The notes under the pieces were generated by a model that had not been told where the DNA came from, ran no database searches, and was given only the letters and a program-made list of their open reading frames with translations. A DNA stretch of 64,000 nucleotides, from the NCBI RefSeq assembly GCF_004209755.1, contig NZ_CP035913.1, forward strand, positions 6,696,001 to 6,760,000, given 5' to 3'. The translations under genes were made by a program, and so were the position numbers. This document shows positions 46,858-56,666 of this stretch, one piece after another; position 1 is the stretch's first letter; every line of letters begins with the position of its first letter. Source of the stretch: Pseudoduganella lutea. Its GTDB lineage: Bacteria; Pseudomonadota; Gammaproteobacteria; Burkholderiales; Burkholderiaceae_D.

Positions 46858-47490
46858 TCATCGTTGGCCGTGATCTTCTAGCCAAGCCTGGGCCATGGTC
46901 TCTGCATCCGTCAAGGACGCCTCTGTTAAGTAGGCATTGTAGGCTTCAGTCACTGTCGGTTCGATGGCTTGCGTCAGCCAATCGGCACGATTGTCTTCGC
47001 TCAACCTGTTCCACCATTTCATACACTCTGCCGTATCGTATGCTGGCACAGCGAATATACCGCCACCGACTTCTTCTTCACCTGCAAAAAAGCGCAATAG
47101 CCACCCGCCGCCCATATGATCCGACCGCGGCTCGATCGCATACCTGTAATGCAGGTCCAGCTCTCCCTCGATCGAGGTATTTGCCACAGGGGGCCGAGCT
47201 TTTCGATGGTCCCGGACCACCGTCATTTTCATACGTCGCCAGGTTGCCGAACTCGTAGGCATCCAGAGCGTTGCACCGCATTTAGCATCGCCACCGACTG
47301 CGCGCCAGGTATGCCCTAGCTCGTCGACGGCAATGGCGCCAGGCTCCCAATGTTCAGGATGTCGAAGTTCGTTCATCCATCCAGCGACCGTGTCGTTGAA
47401 CACAACAACTACTCCACCCCGACCAGCATAGCCATGCTCGCGCCGCCAGGCGATCGCTTTAACGGTCTGCATGGACTGAAGGAGATCCAT
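46858..47490 (-). CDS. hypothetical protein, last gene of a coupled three-gene cassette
   Basis: A 210-aa protein of unknown function. The N-terminal half (TVKAIAWRREHGYAGRGGVVVVFNDTVAGWMNELRHPEHW ... VDELGHTWRAVGG) has no signal or membrane segment. The C-terminal half (about 125-205: GGGWLLRFFAGEEEVGGGIFAVPAYDTAECMKWW ... DAETMAQAWLEDHGQR) matches the 100-aa product of the first cassette gene, position by position in its Trp, Glu and Asp residues. ATG 47490 overlaps the preceding stop (TGATG). Confidence 0.65.
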   Translation of the reverse strand: MDLLQSMQTVKAIAWRREHGYAGRGGVVVVFNDTVAGWMNELRHPEHWEPGAIAVDELGHTWRAVGGDAKCGATLWMPTSSATWRRMKMTVVRDHRKARPPVANTSIEGELDLHYRYAIEPRSDHMGGGWLLRFFAGEEEVGGGIFAVPAYDTAECMKWWNRLSEDNRADWLTQAIEPTVTEAYNAYLTEASLTDAETMAQAWLEDHGQR

Positions 47491-47777
47491 CAGCTACCTG
47501 ACTTTGAGGGCGAGGCACCCGTACTGGATTTCGAAAAATCCTCACGGCGCCGCTTCCCGTTATCGACATTGCTTGTCTGGCGGCGATCGAGGGGGCCAGT
47601 TATCGTTTCCCTGTGGCGTAAGGCGGTCTCGTTCCGGGGCAGGACGTTGGTGGTGAGCGTACCGCTCAGGCCGGCCAGGATGGCGTACCAATATGCCCGG
47701 TCGGTACCAAAGGCATCGCGGCTTAGAACAGCAATGCCAATGAGTTCAGCAGTACGAAGATCTTTGCGCCGGTTCAT
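47490..47777 (-). CDS. hypothetical protein, middle gene of the cassette
   Basis: A 95-aa protein beginning MNRRKDLRTAELIGIAVLSRDAFGTDRAYWYAILAGLSGTL, with a basic, polar tail (GPLDRRQTSNVDNGKRRRED). ATG 47777 overlaps the stop of the upstream gene (ATGA), and its stop overlaps the next start (TGATG). I do not recognise it. The overlap on both sides is the reason to believe it is translated; the longer frame opening at 47936 is discarded. Confidence 0.55.
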   Translation of the reverse strand: MNRRKDLRTAELIGIAVLSRDAFGTDRAYWYAILAGLSGTLTTNVLPRNETALRHRETITGPLDRRQTSNVDNGKRRREDFSKSSTGASPSKSGS

Positions 47778-48076
47778 GGTGATGAAAAATTGTTGTCGGT
47801 TAGCCACTTGCGCGCGACGGCCACGGCTTGAACAAAAGCATCCTCCATCATGTGGAGCCGATACGCACCCGCCGGGCGATGATGTGCGGACTGATCTCGC
47901 CAGAAGGCCCGTTCGGCAGAACCCAGGGAGGTCCACCAGGTCATCAGTTCATCGAGGCTGGGCTCAGGCACCCAAAACCGCTCATGCCAGACTTCTTCGC
48001 CATCGTTCAGTATGCGAAGATCCCATCCATTGCCCAAGTTTTTGGGGAAGGAGTTGATTTGGCAGGCGAACTTCAT
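47774..48076 (-). CDS. hypothetical protein, first gene of the cassette
   Basis: A 100-aa protein (MKFACQINSFPKNLGNGWDLRILNDGEEVWHERFWVPEP ... DAFVQAVAVARKWLTDN). It is a single domain that also forms the C-terminal half of the product at 46858: shared marks are GW-LR, GEEV, a WW pair followed by L, RA-W and a terminal A--WL-D. GGAGAAG lies about 11 bases before the ATG. The function of the domain is unknown to me. Confidence 0.62.
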   Translation of the reverse strand: MKFACQINSFPKNLGNGWDLRILNDGEEVWHERFWVPEPSLDELMTWWTSLGSAERAFWRDQSAHHRPAGAYRLHMMEDAFVQAVAVARKWLTDNNFSSP

Positions 48077-48229
48077 CTGAGTGTCTTCTCCTCACGCTGC
48101 CATTTTGAAAACTCCACCTGAGCGAAGCGCAGGCCAAGGCTTCTTATTTCATAAGCGAACTGGCACGCACTTATGTCAGAGCGCTTCTCACTCGTCATCA
48201 CAGGAAGAGCTCGTGGTCAGGAGTAGCCA

Positions 48230-50125
48230 TTACCGTACTACCATAGAAGTAGAGGGTTGATCGAGTTTGAACGTTCCTACTACACGCTCCAGCGTAGTTG
48301 CCTGCACGCGCAGCGATTCGGCGGCGGCGGCCGCTTCTTCCACCAACGCTGCATTTTGCTGCGTCACGTCGTCCATCTCGGTGATCGCGCCGTTGACCTG
48401 GCCGATGCCTTTGCTTTGCTCATCGCTGGCCGTGGCGATCTGCGCCACCAGGTCGGTCACCTGCTGCACCGACTGCACGATCTCGCCCATCGCCTGCCCG
48501 GCGCCGTCGGCCAGCCTGCTGCCAGCATTGACCTGGTCGACGGAGGCCAGGATCAGATCCTTGATTTCCTTCGCGGCCGTGGCCGAGCGCTGCGCCAGGT
48601 TGCGCACCTCGGACGCGACGACGGCAAAGCCGCGCCCCTGTTCGCCGGCCCGTGCCGCTTCCACGGCGGCGTTGAGCGCCAGGATGTTGGTCTGGAAGGC
48701 GATGCCGTCGATCACGCCGATGATGTCCGAGATCCGGCGCGAACTGTCGGTGATCGCGCCCATCATGTCGACCACCTGCGACACCACGGCGCCGCCCTTG
48801 CGCGCCGCGTCGGCCGTGCTGGCCACCAGCGTATTGGCCTGGGCGGCATTGTCGGCATTCTGGCGCACGGTCGCCGTCAGCTCTTCCATCGCTGCCGCCG
48901 TTTCCTCCAGGTTCGACGCCTGCGCTTCGGTGCGGTTCGACAGGTCGAGGTTGCCGGTGGCGATCTCGCCGGTGGCGCTGGAGATCTGCTGCGCGCTCGA
49001 ACGCACCTGCAGGATCGTGCCGTTCAGCGACGAGATAAACCGGTTGAACGCATCGGCCAGCTTGCCGACTTCGTCCTCGGATTCCACACGCATGCGGCGG
49101 CTCAGGTCGCCGTTGCCATCGGCGATCTCGCCCAGCATCCTGGCTGCCCGCATGACAGGGGCGGCGATGGCGCGGCTGATGAACCAGATGCCGGCCAGGC
49201 CGATGCTGCCGCCCACCAGGCCGGCGATCAGCGCCGAGATCGTGGCCGAGCGCGCGATATCGCCCAGCACTTCCCGCTCGGGCACCCGGGCCAGCACGTA
49301 CAGGTTCAGTTCCTTGATATACGACGAGGCGACGAACAGCCGTCCGTCCGGGCCGTCGATGGCCGCATGCGCGAACGGCTGACCGCCGAACAGCGCCTTC
49401 ACCACGCCGGCATCGAAGCCCGGCTGGTCCTGCAGCGTGTGCTTGCCGTCGGCCAGTTGCGGATCGCGGTCGATCAGCAGCGTGCCGTTCGGGCGCACCA
49501 GCGACACGGTACCCGTTTCGCCCAGCCGGTAATTGCGGATCGTGTTGGCCAGGTCGTTGACGGCCAGCCCGATGCCTGCCACGGCCAGCTTGCCGCCTGC
49601 CGTCTGCACGCGGTTATTGATGAACAACATGTAGGAGGTCGAGCCGGCATCCTTGTCGATGTCCAGGCGATACGGCACGTTACTGGACAGGAAACCATAG
49701 AACCACGCATCGCTTGCCGCAGTGGGTGCCAGCGTGCGGCCATAGCCCCCATCGGTGAAGTACTTGCCGGTGTCCTTTGACACCCAGAACACCGTGGCGG
49801 CGCTGTTCTTCTCCTTCAGGTGGCTGGCATAGGTCGTCCACGCGGCCATCCCCTCGTCCGGCAGGCCGGCATCTTCCCAGGCATGCACGTAGGTATCGTT
49901 GGCCAGCGTTTGCGATACCGCCAGCGCCTGGCCGATCTGGCGCAGGATGTCGTTGCGGATCTCGCCCACCTGCGCTGGCAACTCCTGTGCCACGGCGCGT
50001 TCGCGCGCCCGGTTGCCATTCATGGTCACGCTCAGCACGGAAGAAATCACCATGAAGACCAGTAGGCACAAGCCCATGCTCATCATAAGTTTTTTCTGAA
50101 TAGATAATTTGCGAATCGATAACAT
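48230..50125 (-). CDS. methyl-accepting chemotaxis protein with Cache-type sensor
   Basis: A 631-aa chemoreceptor: helix 1 ([21 protein letters not shown]), a large periplasmic double-Cache-like domain (about 40-300, with [16 protein letters not shown] and [17 protein letters not shown]), helix 2 ([21 protein letters not shown]), HAMP and the signalling hairpin ([31 protein letters not shown]). No C-terminal CheR tether is present. ATG 50125 is chosen because GAGAGG is 5 bases upstream. Cache domains bind small metabolites such as amino or carboxylic acids; the ligand here is unknown. Confidence 0.9.
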   Translation of the reverse strand: MLSIRKLSIQKKLMMSMGLCLLVFMVISSVLSVTMNGNRARERAVAQELPAQVGEIRNDILRQIGQALAVSQTLANDTYVHAWEDAGLPDEGMAAWTTYASHLKEKNSAATVFWVSKDTGKYFTDGGYGRTLAPTAASDAWFYGFLSSNVPYRLDIDKDAGSTSYMLFINNRVQTAGGKLAVAGIGLAVNDLANTIRNYRLGETGTVSLVRPNGTLLIDRDPQLADGKHTLQDQPGFDAGVVKALFGGQPFAHAAIDGPDGRLFVASSYIKELNLYVLARVPEREVLGDIARSATISALIAGLVGGSIGLAGIWFISRAIAAPVMRAARMLGEIADGNGDLSRRMRVESEDEVGKLADAFNRFISSLNGTILQVRSSAQQISSATGEIATGNLDLSNRTEAQASNLEETAAAMEELTATVRQNADNAAQANTLVASTADAARKGGAVVSQVVDMMGAITDSSRRISDIIGVIDGIAFQTNILALNAAVEAARAGEQGRGFAVVASEVRNLAQRSATAAKEIKDLILASVDQVNAGSRLADGAGQAMGEIVQSVQQVTDLVAQIATASDEQSKGIGQVNGAITEMDDVTQQNAALVEEAAAAAESLRVQATTLERVVGTFKLDQPSTSMVVR

Positions 50126-50660
50126 CACGGCCTCTCAGGTAACCTTGAGTACAGTGTAGTGTCGAAGAGCCGGATTACCGTCAAACCATGCTATTGCGTT
50201 AACGCAATTCAAAAAACGCTGATACAAATTCGCAACATCGTTTAGTGCCCGATCTGCGCAGCCCACACCTGGCGAAGACGGTGGTTGCCCCACAGTATCG
50301 TCAATCACATCTAGCTGAAACAAGCGTGCTCATATCCATGCAGCTCTTCGACTAGCTGATTTTCCCCAGAAGCGGTCAATAGCTGTTGGCTATTCTTCCG
50401 AAGAATATGCCAGTCCCGTCGCGGGAAGTTCAGTCGGCCAGAAGTGGAAATGCCTATCGGTGGAAGGAGCGCACTTTGGCAGCATGACCAGCCGAGCGCC
50501 GTGTCATCAGTTGTGTGCGGCAATTGATACCTGTCAGGTACCATATGCCTAGCCCAAATCATTATTGGTCGCTCTACGATCAAGGCCGCTAATAACAGAG
50601 CCAGATCGCGTGTTGGTCTCACTGCGGTTCCTTCCCACATCACAGCTTGCGTTGACGCAG
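50126..50660. promoter_or_regulatory. divergent region with a 7-bp palindrome
   Basis: This 535-bp gap has no supported gene. TATTCTTCCGAAGAATA (50391-50407) is a perfect 7-bp inverted repeat around CCG. CAGTCGGCCAGAAGTGGAAATGCC near 50432 recalls the tail of dispersed repeat family 1. Promoters for the chemoreceptor and the large kinase-like gene should lie here. Confidence 0.4.
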
Positions 50661-53600
50661 ATGAATGAACAGTACGGCGCCAACGAGCCGGATTACGGCG
50701 ATCCGTCAAATGTCCACGACAACTCCAGTCCTGGCACCGGCCGCTTCAGGTTCCAGCGCTTTCTGCGCCATGGCCGCCACCTTGTTGGAAAGGCCGTATC
50801 GCTGGCAGGTCCGGATGTGGCAGCAATTGCGGCGTTGCGCCATGAATACGCGCTGCTTGCCGGCCTGGTTCTGCCAGGTATTGTCACCGTGCTGGAACTC
50901 ATGCAGTGCGACGGTGATCTGGTGCTGGTCATGGAAGATGCCGGTGCGAGCAACCTAGCTGAGTGCATCGACAAGCACCCACTGGGAGTGGCTGAGTTCC
51001 TGGACATGAGCGTGCAACTTGCGCTGGCAACCGCAAATTTGCATGCTGCCGGCATCCTCCATCGCAATATCTGCCCTGAAAACATCGCATGGAATGCCCG
51101 CTCCGGCAGGGTCACGCTGGTGGATTTCGCCATCGCGACGACGGTAGTTGCTGAGGCTGCATCCCCAGTACAGATAGAGGGTACGCTGGCCTATATGTCC
51201 CCCGAGCAAACTGGGCGTACTGCGCGCGTCGTCGATACACGTTCCGACCTGTATTCGCTCGGCGCCACGTTGTACGCGCTACTTGCCGGCCGACCGCCTT
51301 TCACTGCGCTCGATTCTATCGGCCTGATTCATGCACAGCTTGCCCAGAGCCCGGCAGCAGTGCACCTGGCGCAGCCGCAGGTGCCGCCCATTCTATCGGA
51401 AATTCTGGGCAAGCTCCTGGAAAAGGCGCCCGAGCGCCGCTACCAGAGAGCCGAGGCCCTCATTGCCGACTTGCGCGAAGCAGCGAGCCAATGGGATGAG
51501 AAGGGCTTGATCGAACCGTTCCCGCTGGGCAGACACGAGGTCCCGGCCCAGCTGTCCATTCCAGGGCAACTGTATGGCAGGGCGAACGAGATCAGCCTGC
51601 TCCTGGAAACATTCGAGCGCGCGGCAGGTGGCGTACGCGAGCTTGTCCTGGTCACCGGCGCACCGGGCATCGGCAAGACGGCGCTAGTGGAGCAACTGGC
51701 CGGCCCGGTTACAGGGCGGCGCGGCTATTTCATTGCCGGCAAGTTCGACCAGTTACAGCGCAGCGTGCCGTATGCGGGCCTGATCGAGGCGTTTCGCCAG
51801 CTGGTGCGTCAGGTGCTCACGGAACCGGATGCGGCCCTCGTCGCCTGGCGGGCGCACCTGCAGGCAGCGGTGACACCGAACGGTCGCATCCTGCTGGATG
51901 TGATTCCGGAACTCGGCGCCCTGCTCGGCCCACAGGCCGCAGTCACCGAGCTGGGCCCGGTAGAAGCACGGCATCGTTTCAACCAGGTGTTCACGTCATT
52001 CCTGAATGCATGCAGTCCACCGGCAAGGCCACTCGCACTGTTCCTCGACGACGTGCAGTGGGCCGACTCGGGCTCGCTCCAGTTGCTGGAGAACTGGATG
52101 CAGGAGCGGGCCGGCCACTTGCTGGTGGTGGCAGCCTACCGGCACGGCGAGGTCGATCGCCTGCATCCGCTGGCGGATCTGCTGGCAAGGCTGCGGGCGG
52201 CGCGCAGCGTGCCGGCGATCCATCTCGGGCCGCTGGCTACCGCGGACGCGACCGCCCTGGTTGCCGACACGCTCAACCGGCCGCCCGGCGACTGTGCCGC
52301 CCTGGCTGAACTGATGGTCCGCAAGACGGCAGGCAACCCCTTTTTCCTGCGACGCCTCTTGAAGATGCTGCACGGTGAAGGGTTGATCCATTATTCCCTG
52401 GAAGACGCGGCGTGGCATTGGGACATCGGCCGGATCGAGCGCGCCCCCGTTACCGACAACGTGCTGGACTTGATGGTACAGGCCATCGGCAGGTTGCCGG
52501 AGCCCGCCCGGTGTCTACTGCAGGCGGCTGCTTGCGTGGGCCACCAGTTCGAGCTGGGCGTGCTGGCCAGTGTGACCGGGCAGCCGCACGCGAACGTCAT
52601 GCGTGAGCTCTGGCCGGCACTGGAGGACGGACTAATCGTGACGGCTGGGGAAGCCGACATGGCACCGCGCGGTTCTGATCCGCGCGACAACCGCCTCGCG
52701 GAAATACCGGTCATCCTGCGCTTTGTGCACGATCGCGTGCAGCAGGCCGCCTACATGCTGCTAACCTCGGGCGAGAGGGACGCGCTGCATGTGGCAATTG
52801 GCCGCGCACTGCTCGACGCCACAGGCGCACCGGCAGCCGACGAGCTTTTCTTGATCGTTGACCAGTTCAACTTGGGTGCCGCACTGCTTGCCGATCCGGC
52901 GGAGCGGCTGCGCCTTGCACGCCTCAATGCTGAAGCCGGACGCAAGGCCAGGGCCTCCACCGCCTACGGCGCTGCGTTCGATTACCTGACCGCGGCGTGC
53001 CGGCTGCTGGCGCCGGACAGCTGGGATGCCGAGCCGACACTGGCCTATATGATCCACCGGGATCTGGCCGAGTGCGCCTATCTGACAGGTGAACACACGG
53101 TGGCCGAACAGCTTCTGGAGACTGCCCTCAGTCACCAGCTGCCCCCGGCAGCACAGGCCGACCTTTACAGCCTGCGCGTGCTCGCCGCCACCGTGGCCGG
53201 TGACTGGGCCGGCGCGCTGCACTGGGGCTGGAAGGGCCTGGCCGTGTTCGGTCAAGAGTGGCCGCGCGCAGGCCTGGCCGAGGCGATCGAAGCGGAAGCG
53301 GCTGCCGTGATGGCCAACTTGGGCGGCCGCGCGATAGCCGACTTGGTAAATGCGCCAGAAGCACGCGACGAGGAGGTGTGCTCCTGCATGCGCCTGCTTT
53401 CCCTGCTTGGCCCGCCTGCGTATTTCAGCGGCTCTGAGGTGCTGGCATTTCTGGTGACCCGTGGTGCAAACCTCTCGCTGCTGCACGGCGCCTCCGTCTA
53501 CTCGGCATTTGCCTATGTCTTCCACGGGGCGCTGCACAATGCGCGCACGGGCGAGTACGACGTGGGCCACGCCTTCGGCGAAGTCGCGCTGGTGCTCGCG

Positions 53601-56339
53601 CGGCGCTTCGGTAACCGCGCCGAGCAAAGCCGTACACTCGAAGTGTTCGGCCTGCTCGTGCATGCCTGGCGCAGGCCATTGCGCGACAGCCTGCCACTCC
53701 TGCGCGAAGGCCACCGGGCGGGCGTGGAATCGGGCGAACTGGCGTATGCCGCGTTCAACCTGTGCAGCATCCTGATCAATGGCCTGCCGGCCGGCATCCC
53801 GCTGCCGACCCTGTTGGACGAAGCCAACGCGGCCATCGAGTTTGGCACCCGTTACCGCAACCGTACGGCCGTGGAAATCTTGCTGCCGTTCCGGCAATTC
53901 GCCCGCGCGCTGTCGGGCGCTACGCGTTCGCCGGCCAGCTTCGACGACGACGAATTCGACGAAGGCACCTTCTTGCGCGAGGCGGCCGGCAACCAGACCG
54001 CGCTCGGCCAGTATTGGGTAGCCCGGCTGCAGGCCGCTTTCCTGGCTGGCGAGTATGATACCGCGTGGCGATGCGCACAGGCTGGCGAGCAGACCATCCT
54101 CGCCGGCATTCTGGGCATGGTCACGTGCGCCGAGCATGTGTTCTATTCCGCGCTCACACTGGCTGCGCGCGGCGCCGAGGAGCCGCTATCAGGCATAACG
54201 CGCTTGCACGAGCGGCTGGCCTTGTGGGCGGGCCATTGCCCGGCCAACGTCCTGCACAAGCAGCGCCTGGTCGAGGCGGAGCTGCATCGGCTCGCTGGTA
54301 AGCAGTGGGCCGCATTGGAGAGCTACACCGCAGCCATCGACGGAGCCCGGGAGAACGGCTTCGACCAGGATGCGGCATTGGCCAACATGCTGGCGGGTCG
54401 GTTTTTCGCGGCGCAGGGGCAGCCCGCCATGGCCGCGATGCACCTGCGTACGGCCCGTGATGGATTTCGTGCTTGGGGCGCTGCCACGTTGGCGGCCGAA
54501 TGGGGCCCCACGCACGCTCCCGAACCGGACCAACACATTGCCGCGCGCGCCGCCTTCGCCGAAACGCTCGACGCCCAGGGCCTGATCAAGGCTAGTCTGG
54601 CCATTGCCGCAGAAACCATTCCGGACCGGTTGTTCGAGCGTATCCTGCGCATCATTGCCGAAGTTGCCGGCGCCGATGCCGGCGCGCTCGTGCTGGGCGG
54701 GCCGGACGTGCTGATGGTCAGGGCACGGATAACCGTCAGGGATAGTACCCGGGTGGCCCTGTATCACACGAGGCTGGAAGAGTGTACGCGGCTGCCAGGT
54801 GCCATCGTGCGTTACGTGGCGCGCCTGCAGGAGCCGGTAGTGCTCGCCGATGCGGCCGGCGCCGGCCCATTCGCCGCAGATCCCGATGTCGGCAGGTTAG
54901 GCCTGTGCTCGGTACTGTGCGTGCCGCTACGCCAGCACGCGCAGCTTGTCGGCGTACTCTTGCTGGAGAACCGCGCGCTGCCCGGTGCATTCACGGCGAA
55001 GCGGGTCGACGTGGTGCAGGCGCTCGCCGCCCAGGCTGCGATAGCGCTGGAAAACAGCGCCTTGCTGCGCGAACGGGAAGGCGCCCAGCAGGCCGCCGCC
55101 TTCCTTTCCGGAGCCGGTGCGGTACTGGCCGAGTCGCTCGATAGCACCACGACCCTGAGGCAGATCGCTGCGCTGGCGGTTCCCGCCTTTGCAGACTGGT
55201 GCCTTCTGGACCTGGCCGCAGCGGACGGCACGCTGCAGCGCGCCGAAGTGGTCGCCGCCGACGCGGCCGAACCGGCGAACTCGCGCCGTGCCGAAGCCCT
55301 GCGGCGCGCGCCGCCTGGTCGTGTCGGCATGGAACGCCATGTGTTGAGAGAGGAAGCGATGCCCGATGGCGTGCTGGCGCTCGCCCGCGGTGACGCCGAC
55401 CTCCAGGCATTGCTGGAAATCGCGCCCCGCTCGATGATTGCCGTGCCGCTGGTGGCACGCGGCCGCACGCTGGGCATGCTTACCTTCCTTACTGGCCAGG
55501 GTGGGCGCCGCTACGGCGAAGCCGACCTGGCGGTAGCGCGCAAGTTCGCCGACCGCTGCGCGCTGGCCATCGACAACGCGCACCTGTACCGCCAGATGCA
55601 GGACGCGGTCAAGGTGCGTGAAGACTTCCTGGCAGTGGCCTCGCACGAACTGCGCACGCCGCTGACGCCACTGATGATCCAGATCCAGCTGATGCAGCGC
55701 CGCCTGCCGGCACTGGCACGGGACGAGGACAGTGCAGCCTCGCTGGCGCGCAGTCTTGCTGTATTGCAACGCCAGGCCGTGCGGCTGCTGCGCCTTGTCG
55801 ACGAGTTGCTGGACATCGCTCGCATCAGCGGCGGCCGCCTGGCACTGACGCCGGAACCTGTCGATCTCGTGGCACTGGTGGATGACGTCATCAAGGAACT
55901 CGCTGCCGGCGGTGAGATCACGCCCGCTGCCGCGCTGGTGAATATGACCCATGGCAGCGACGTGCACGGGTTCTGGGACAGGCTGCGTGTGGAACAAGTG
56001 GTCTCGAACCTCATCTCAAACGCAGTTAAGTATGGCAAAGGCAAGCCGGTTGAGGTCTATGTGTGGTTAGAGGATGGCACGGCGGCATTTTCTGTAACGG
56101 ATCACGGGCTGGGCATCGCGGCTGAGCATTTGGAGCGGATTTTTGGTCGATTTGAGCGTGCGGTTCCGGTGACGCAATACAGCGGGCTCGGGCTGGGTCT
56201 GTATATCGTCAGTGAAATTACGACGGCCTTAGGGGGGACGATCCACGTTGCTTCCGTGCTAGGGGAGGGATCGACATTTACAGTCCGCTTGCCACTTGGA
56301 TGGGGCGGCAAGGCAGTGAACAACATGGGCCCAACGTAG
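50661..56339 (+). CDS. trifunctional protein kinase-like / AAA ATPase / GAF / sensor histidine kinase
   Basis: A 1892-aa cytoplasmic multidomain protein. An N-terminal Ser/Thr kinase-like fold (about 20-265) is followed by an AAA-type ATPase (Walker A GAPGIGKT, K339; Walker B LALFLDDVQWAD), a long helical repeat region (about 640-1290), two GAF domains (about 1330-1460 and 1475-1620), HisKA (VASHELRTPLTP, H1662) and HATPase (NLISNAVKYG, GLGLGLYIVSEI). In the kinase fold the catalytic HRD reads HRN (N136) and DFG reads DFA (D155, A157), so phosphotransfer is doubtful and it may be a pseudokinase. ATG 50661 is preferred over an upstream TTG, though its ribosome site is weak. Chemoreceptors flank it on both sides. 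Confidence 0.9.
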   Translation: MNEQYGANEPDYGDPSNVHDNSSPGTGRFRFQRFLRHGRHLVGKAVSLAGPDVAAIAALRHEYALLAGLVLPGIVTVLELMQCDGDLVLVMEDAGASNLAECIDKHPLGVAEFLDMSVQLALATANLHAAGILHRNICPENIAWNARSGRVTLVDFAIATTVVAEAASPVQIEGTLAYMSPEQTGRTARVVDTRSDLYSLGATLYALLAGRPPFTALDSIGLIHAQLAQSPAAVHLAQPQVPPILSEILGKLLEKAPERRYQRAEALIADLREAASQWDEKGLIEPFPLGRHEVPAQLSIPGQLYGRANEISLLLETFERAAGGVRELVLVTGAPGIGKTALVEQLAGPVTGRRGYFIAGKFDQLQRSVPYAGLIEAFRQLVRQVLTEPDAALVAWRAHLQAAVTPNGRILLDVIPELGALLGPQAAVTELGPVEARHRFNQVFTSFLNACSPPARPLALFLDDVQWADSGSLQLLENWMQERAGHLLVVAAYRHGEVDRLHPLADLLARLRAARSVPAIHLGPLATADATALVADTLNRPPGDCAALAELMVRKTAGNPFFLRRLLKMLHGEGLIHYSLEDAAWHWDIGRIERAPVTDNVLDLMVQAIGRLPEPARCLLQAAACVGHQFELGVLASVTGQPHANVMRELWPALEDGLIVTAGEADMAPRGSDPRDNRLAEIPVILRFVHDRVQQAAYMLLTSGERDALHVAIGRALLDATGAPAADELFLIVDQFNLGAALLADPAERLRLARLNAEAGRKARASTAYGAAFDYLTAACRLLAPDSWDAEPTLAYMIHRDLAECAYLTGEHTVAEQLLETALSHQLPPAAQADLYSLRVLAATVAGDWAGALHWGWKGLAVFGQEWPRAGLAEAIEAEAAAVMANLGGRAIADLVNAPEARDEEVCSCMRLLSLLGPPAYFSGSEVLAFLVTRGANLSLLHGASVYSAFAYVFHGALHNARTGEYDVGHAFGEVALVLARRFGNRAEQSRTLEVFGLLVHAWRRPLRDSLPLLREGHRAGVESGELAYAAFNLCSILINGLPAGIPLPTLLDEANAAIEFGTRYRNRTAVEILLPFRQFARALSGATRSPASFDDDEFDEGTFLREAAGNQTALGQYWVARLQAAFLAGEYDTAWRCAQAGEQTILAGILGMVTCAEHVFYSALTLAARGAEEPLSGITRLHERLALWAGHCPANVLHKQRLVEAELHRLAGKQWAALESYTAAIDGARENGFDQDAALANMLAGRFFAAQGQPAMAAMHLRTARDGFRAWGAATLAAEWGPTHAPEPDQHIAARAAFAETLDAQGLIKASLAIAAETIPDRLFERILRIIAEVAGADAGALVLGGPDVLMVRARITVRDSTRVALYHTRLEECTRLPGAIVRYVARLQEPVVLADAAGAGPFAADPDVGRLGLCSVLCVPLRQHAQLVGVLLLENRALPGAFTAKRVDVVQALAAQAAIALENSALLREREGAQQAAAFLSGAGAVLAESLDSTTTLRQIAALAVPAFADWCLLDLAAADGTLQRAEVVAADAAEPANSRRAEALRRAPPGRVGMERHVLREEAMPDGVLALARGDADLQALLEIAPRSMIAVPLVARGRTLGMLTFLTGQGGRRYGEADLAVARKFADRCALAIDNAHLYRQMQDAVKVREDFLAVASHELRTPLTPLMIQIQLMQRRLPALARDEDSAASLARSLAVLQRQAVRLLRLVDELLDIARISGGRLALTPEPVDLVALVDDVIKELAAGGEITPAAALVNMTHGSDVHGFWDRLRVEQVVSNLISNAVKYGKGKPVEVYVWLEDGTAAFSVTDHGLGIAAEHLERIFGRFERAVPVTQYSGLGLGLYIVSEITTALGGTIHVASVLGEGSTFTVRLPLGWGGKAVNNMGPT

Positions 56340-56666
56340 CTATGCTCGCGAACGACCGGATCCACGAGAATTGCACCGGCCCTTTGCGGTGGTGGCAGCG
56401 GCACCTACATGAACGACGTCCGGGCTCCCAACGTGAGCAAGTCACTCTCCTTAGATGGTCAATCTCTGGACGATGTTGCTTTGACAGCCGATCGCCAGGA
56501 CTTGGTTGATCAATTCAATGCGGCCGCCGGTTCGCCAGGGAAAGTCACCGAAGAAATACAAAGGGACTTTGGCCATGGACGAATGCCGTATCGAGATGCG
56601 GTGGCGTATCGAACAGTGTGCGGCGAAGGCGCAATGCATAACCGCCTCAGGCGGTGCTGGTCAGCA
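56340..56666. other. intergenic region between convergent genes
   Basis: About 330 bases lie between the stops of the large kinase-like gene and the chemoreceptor. I see no gene, clean terminator hairpin or repeat here. Confidence 0.4.

Noticed and set aside
48257..49780. 507-codon plus-strand frame opposite the Cache chemoreceptor
   Set aside because: Shadow of the receptor gene in high-GC DNA; also the frames at 52761-54137 and 56506-57792.
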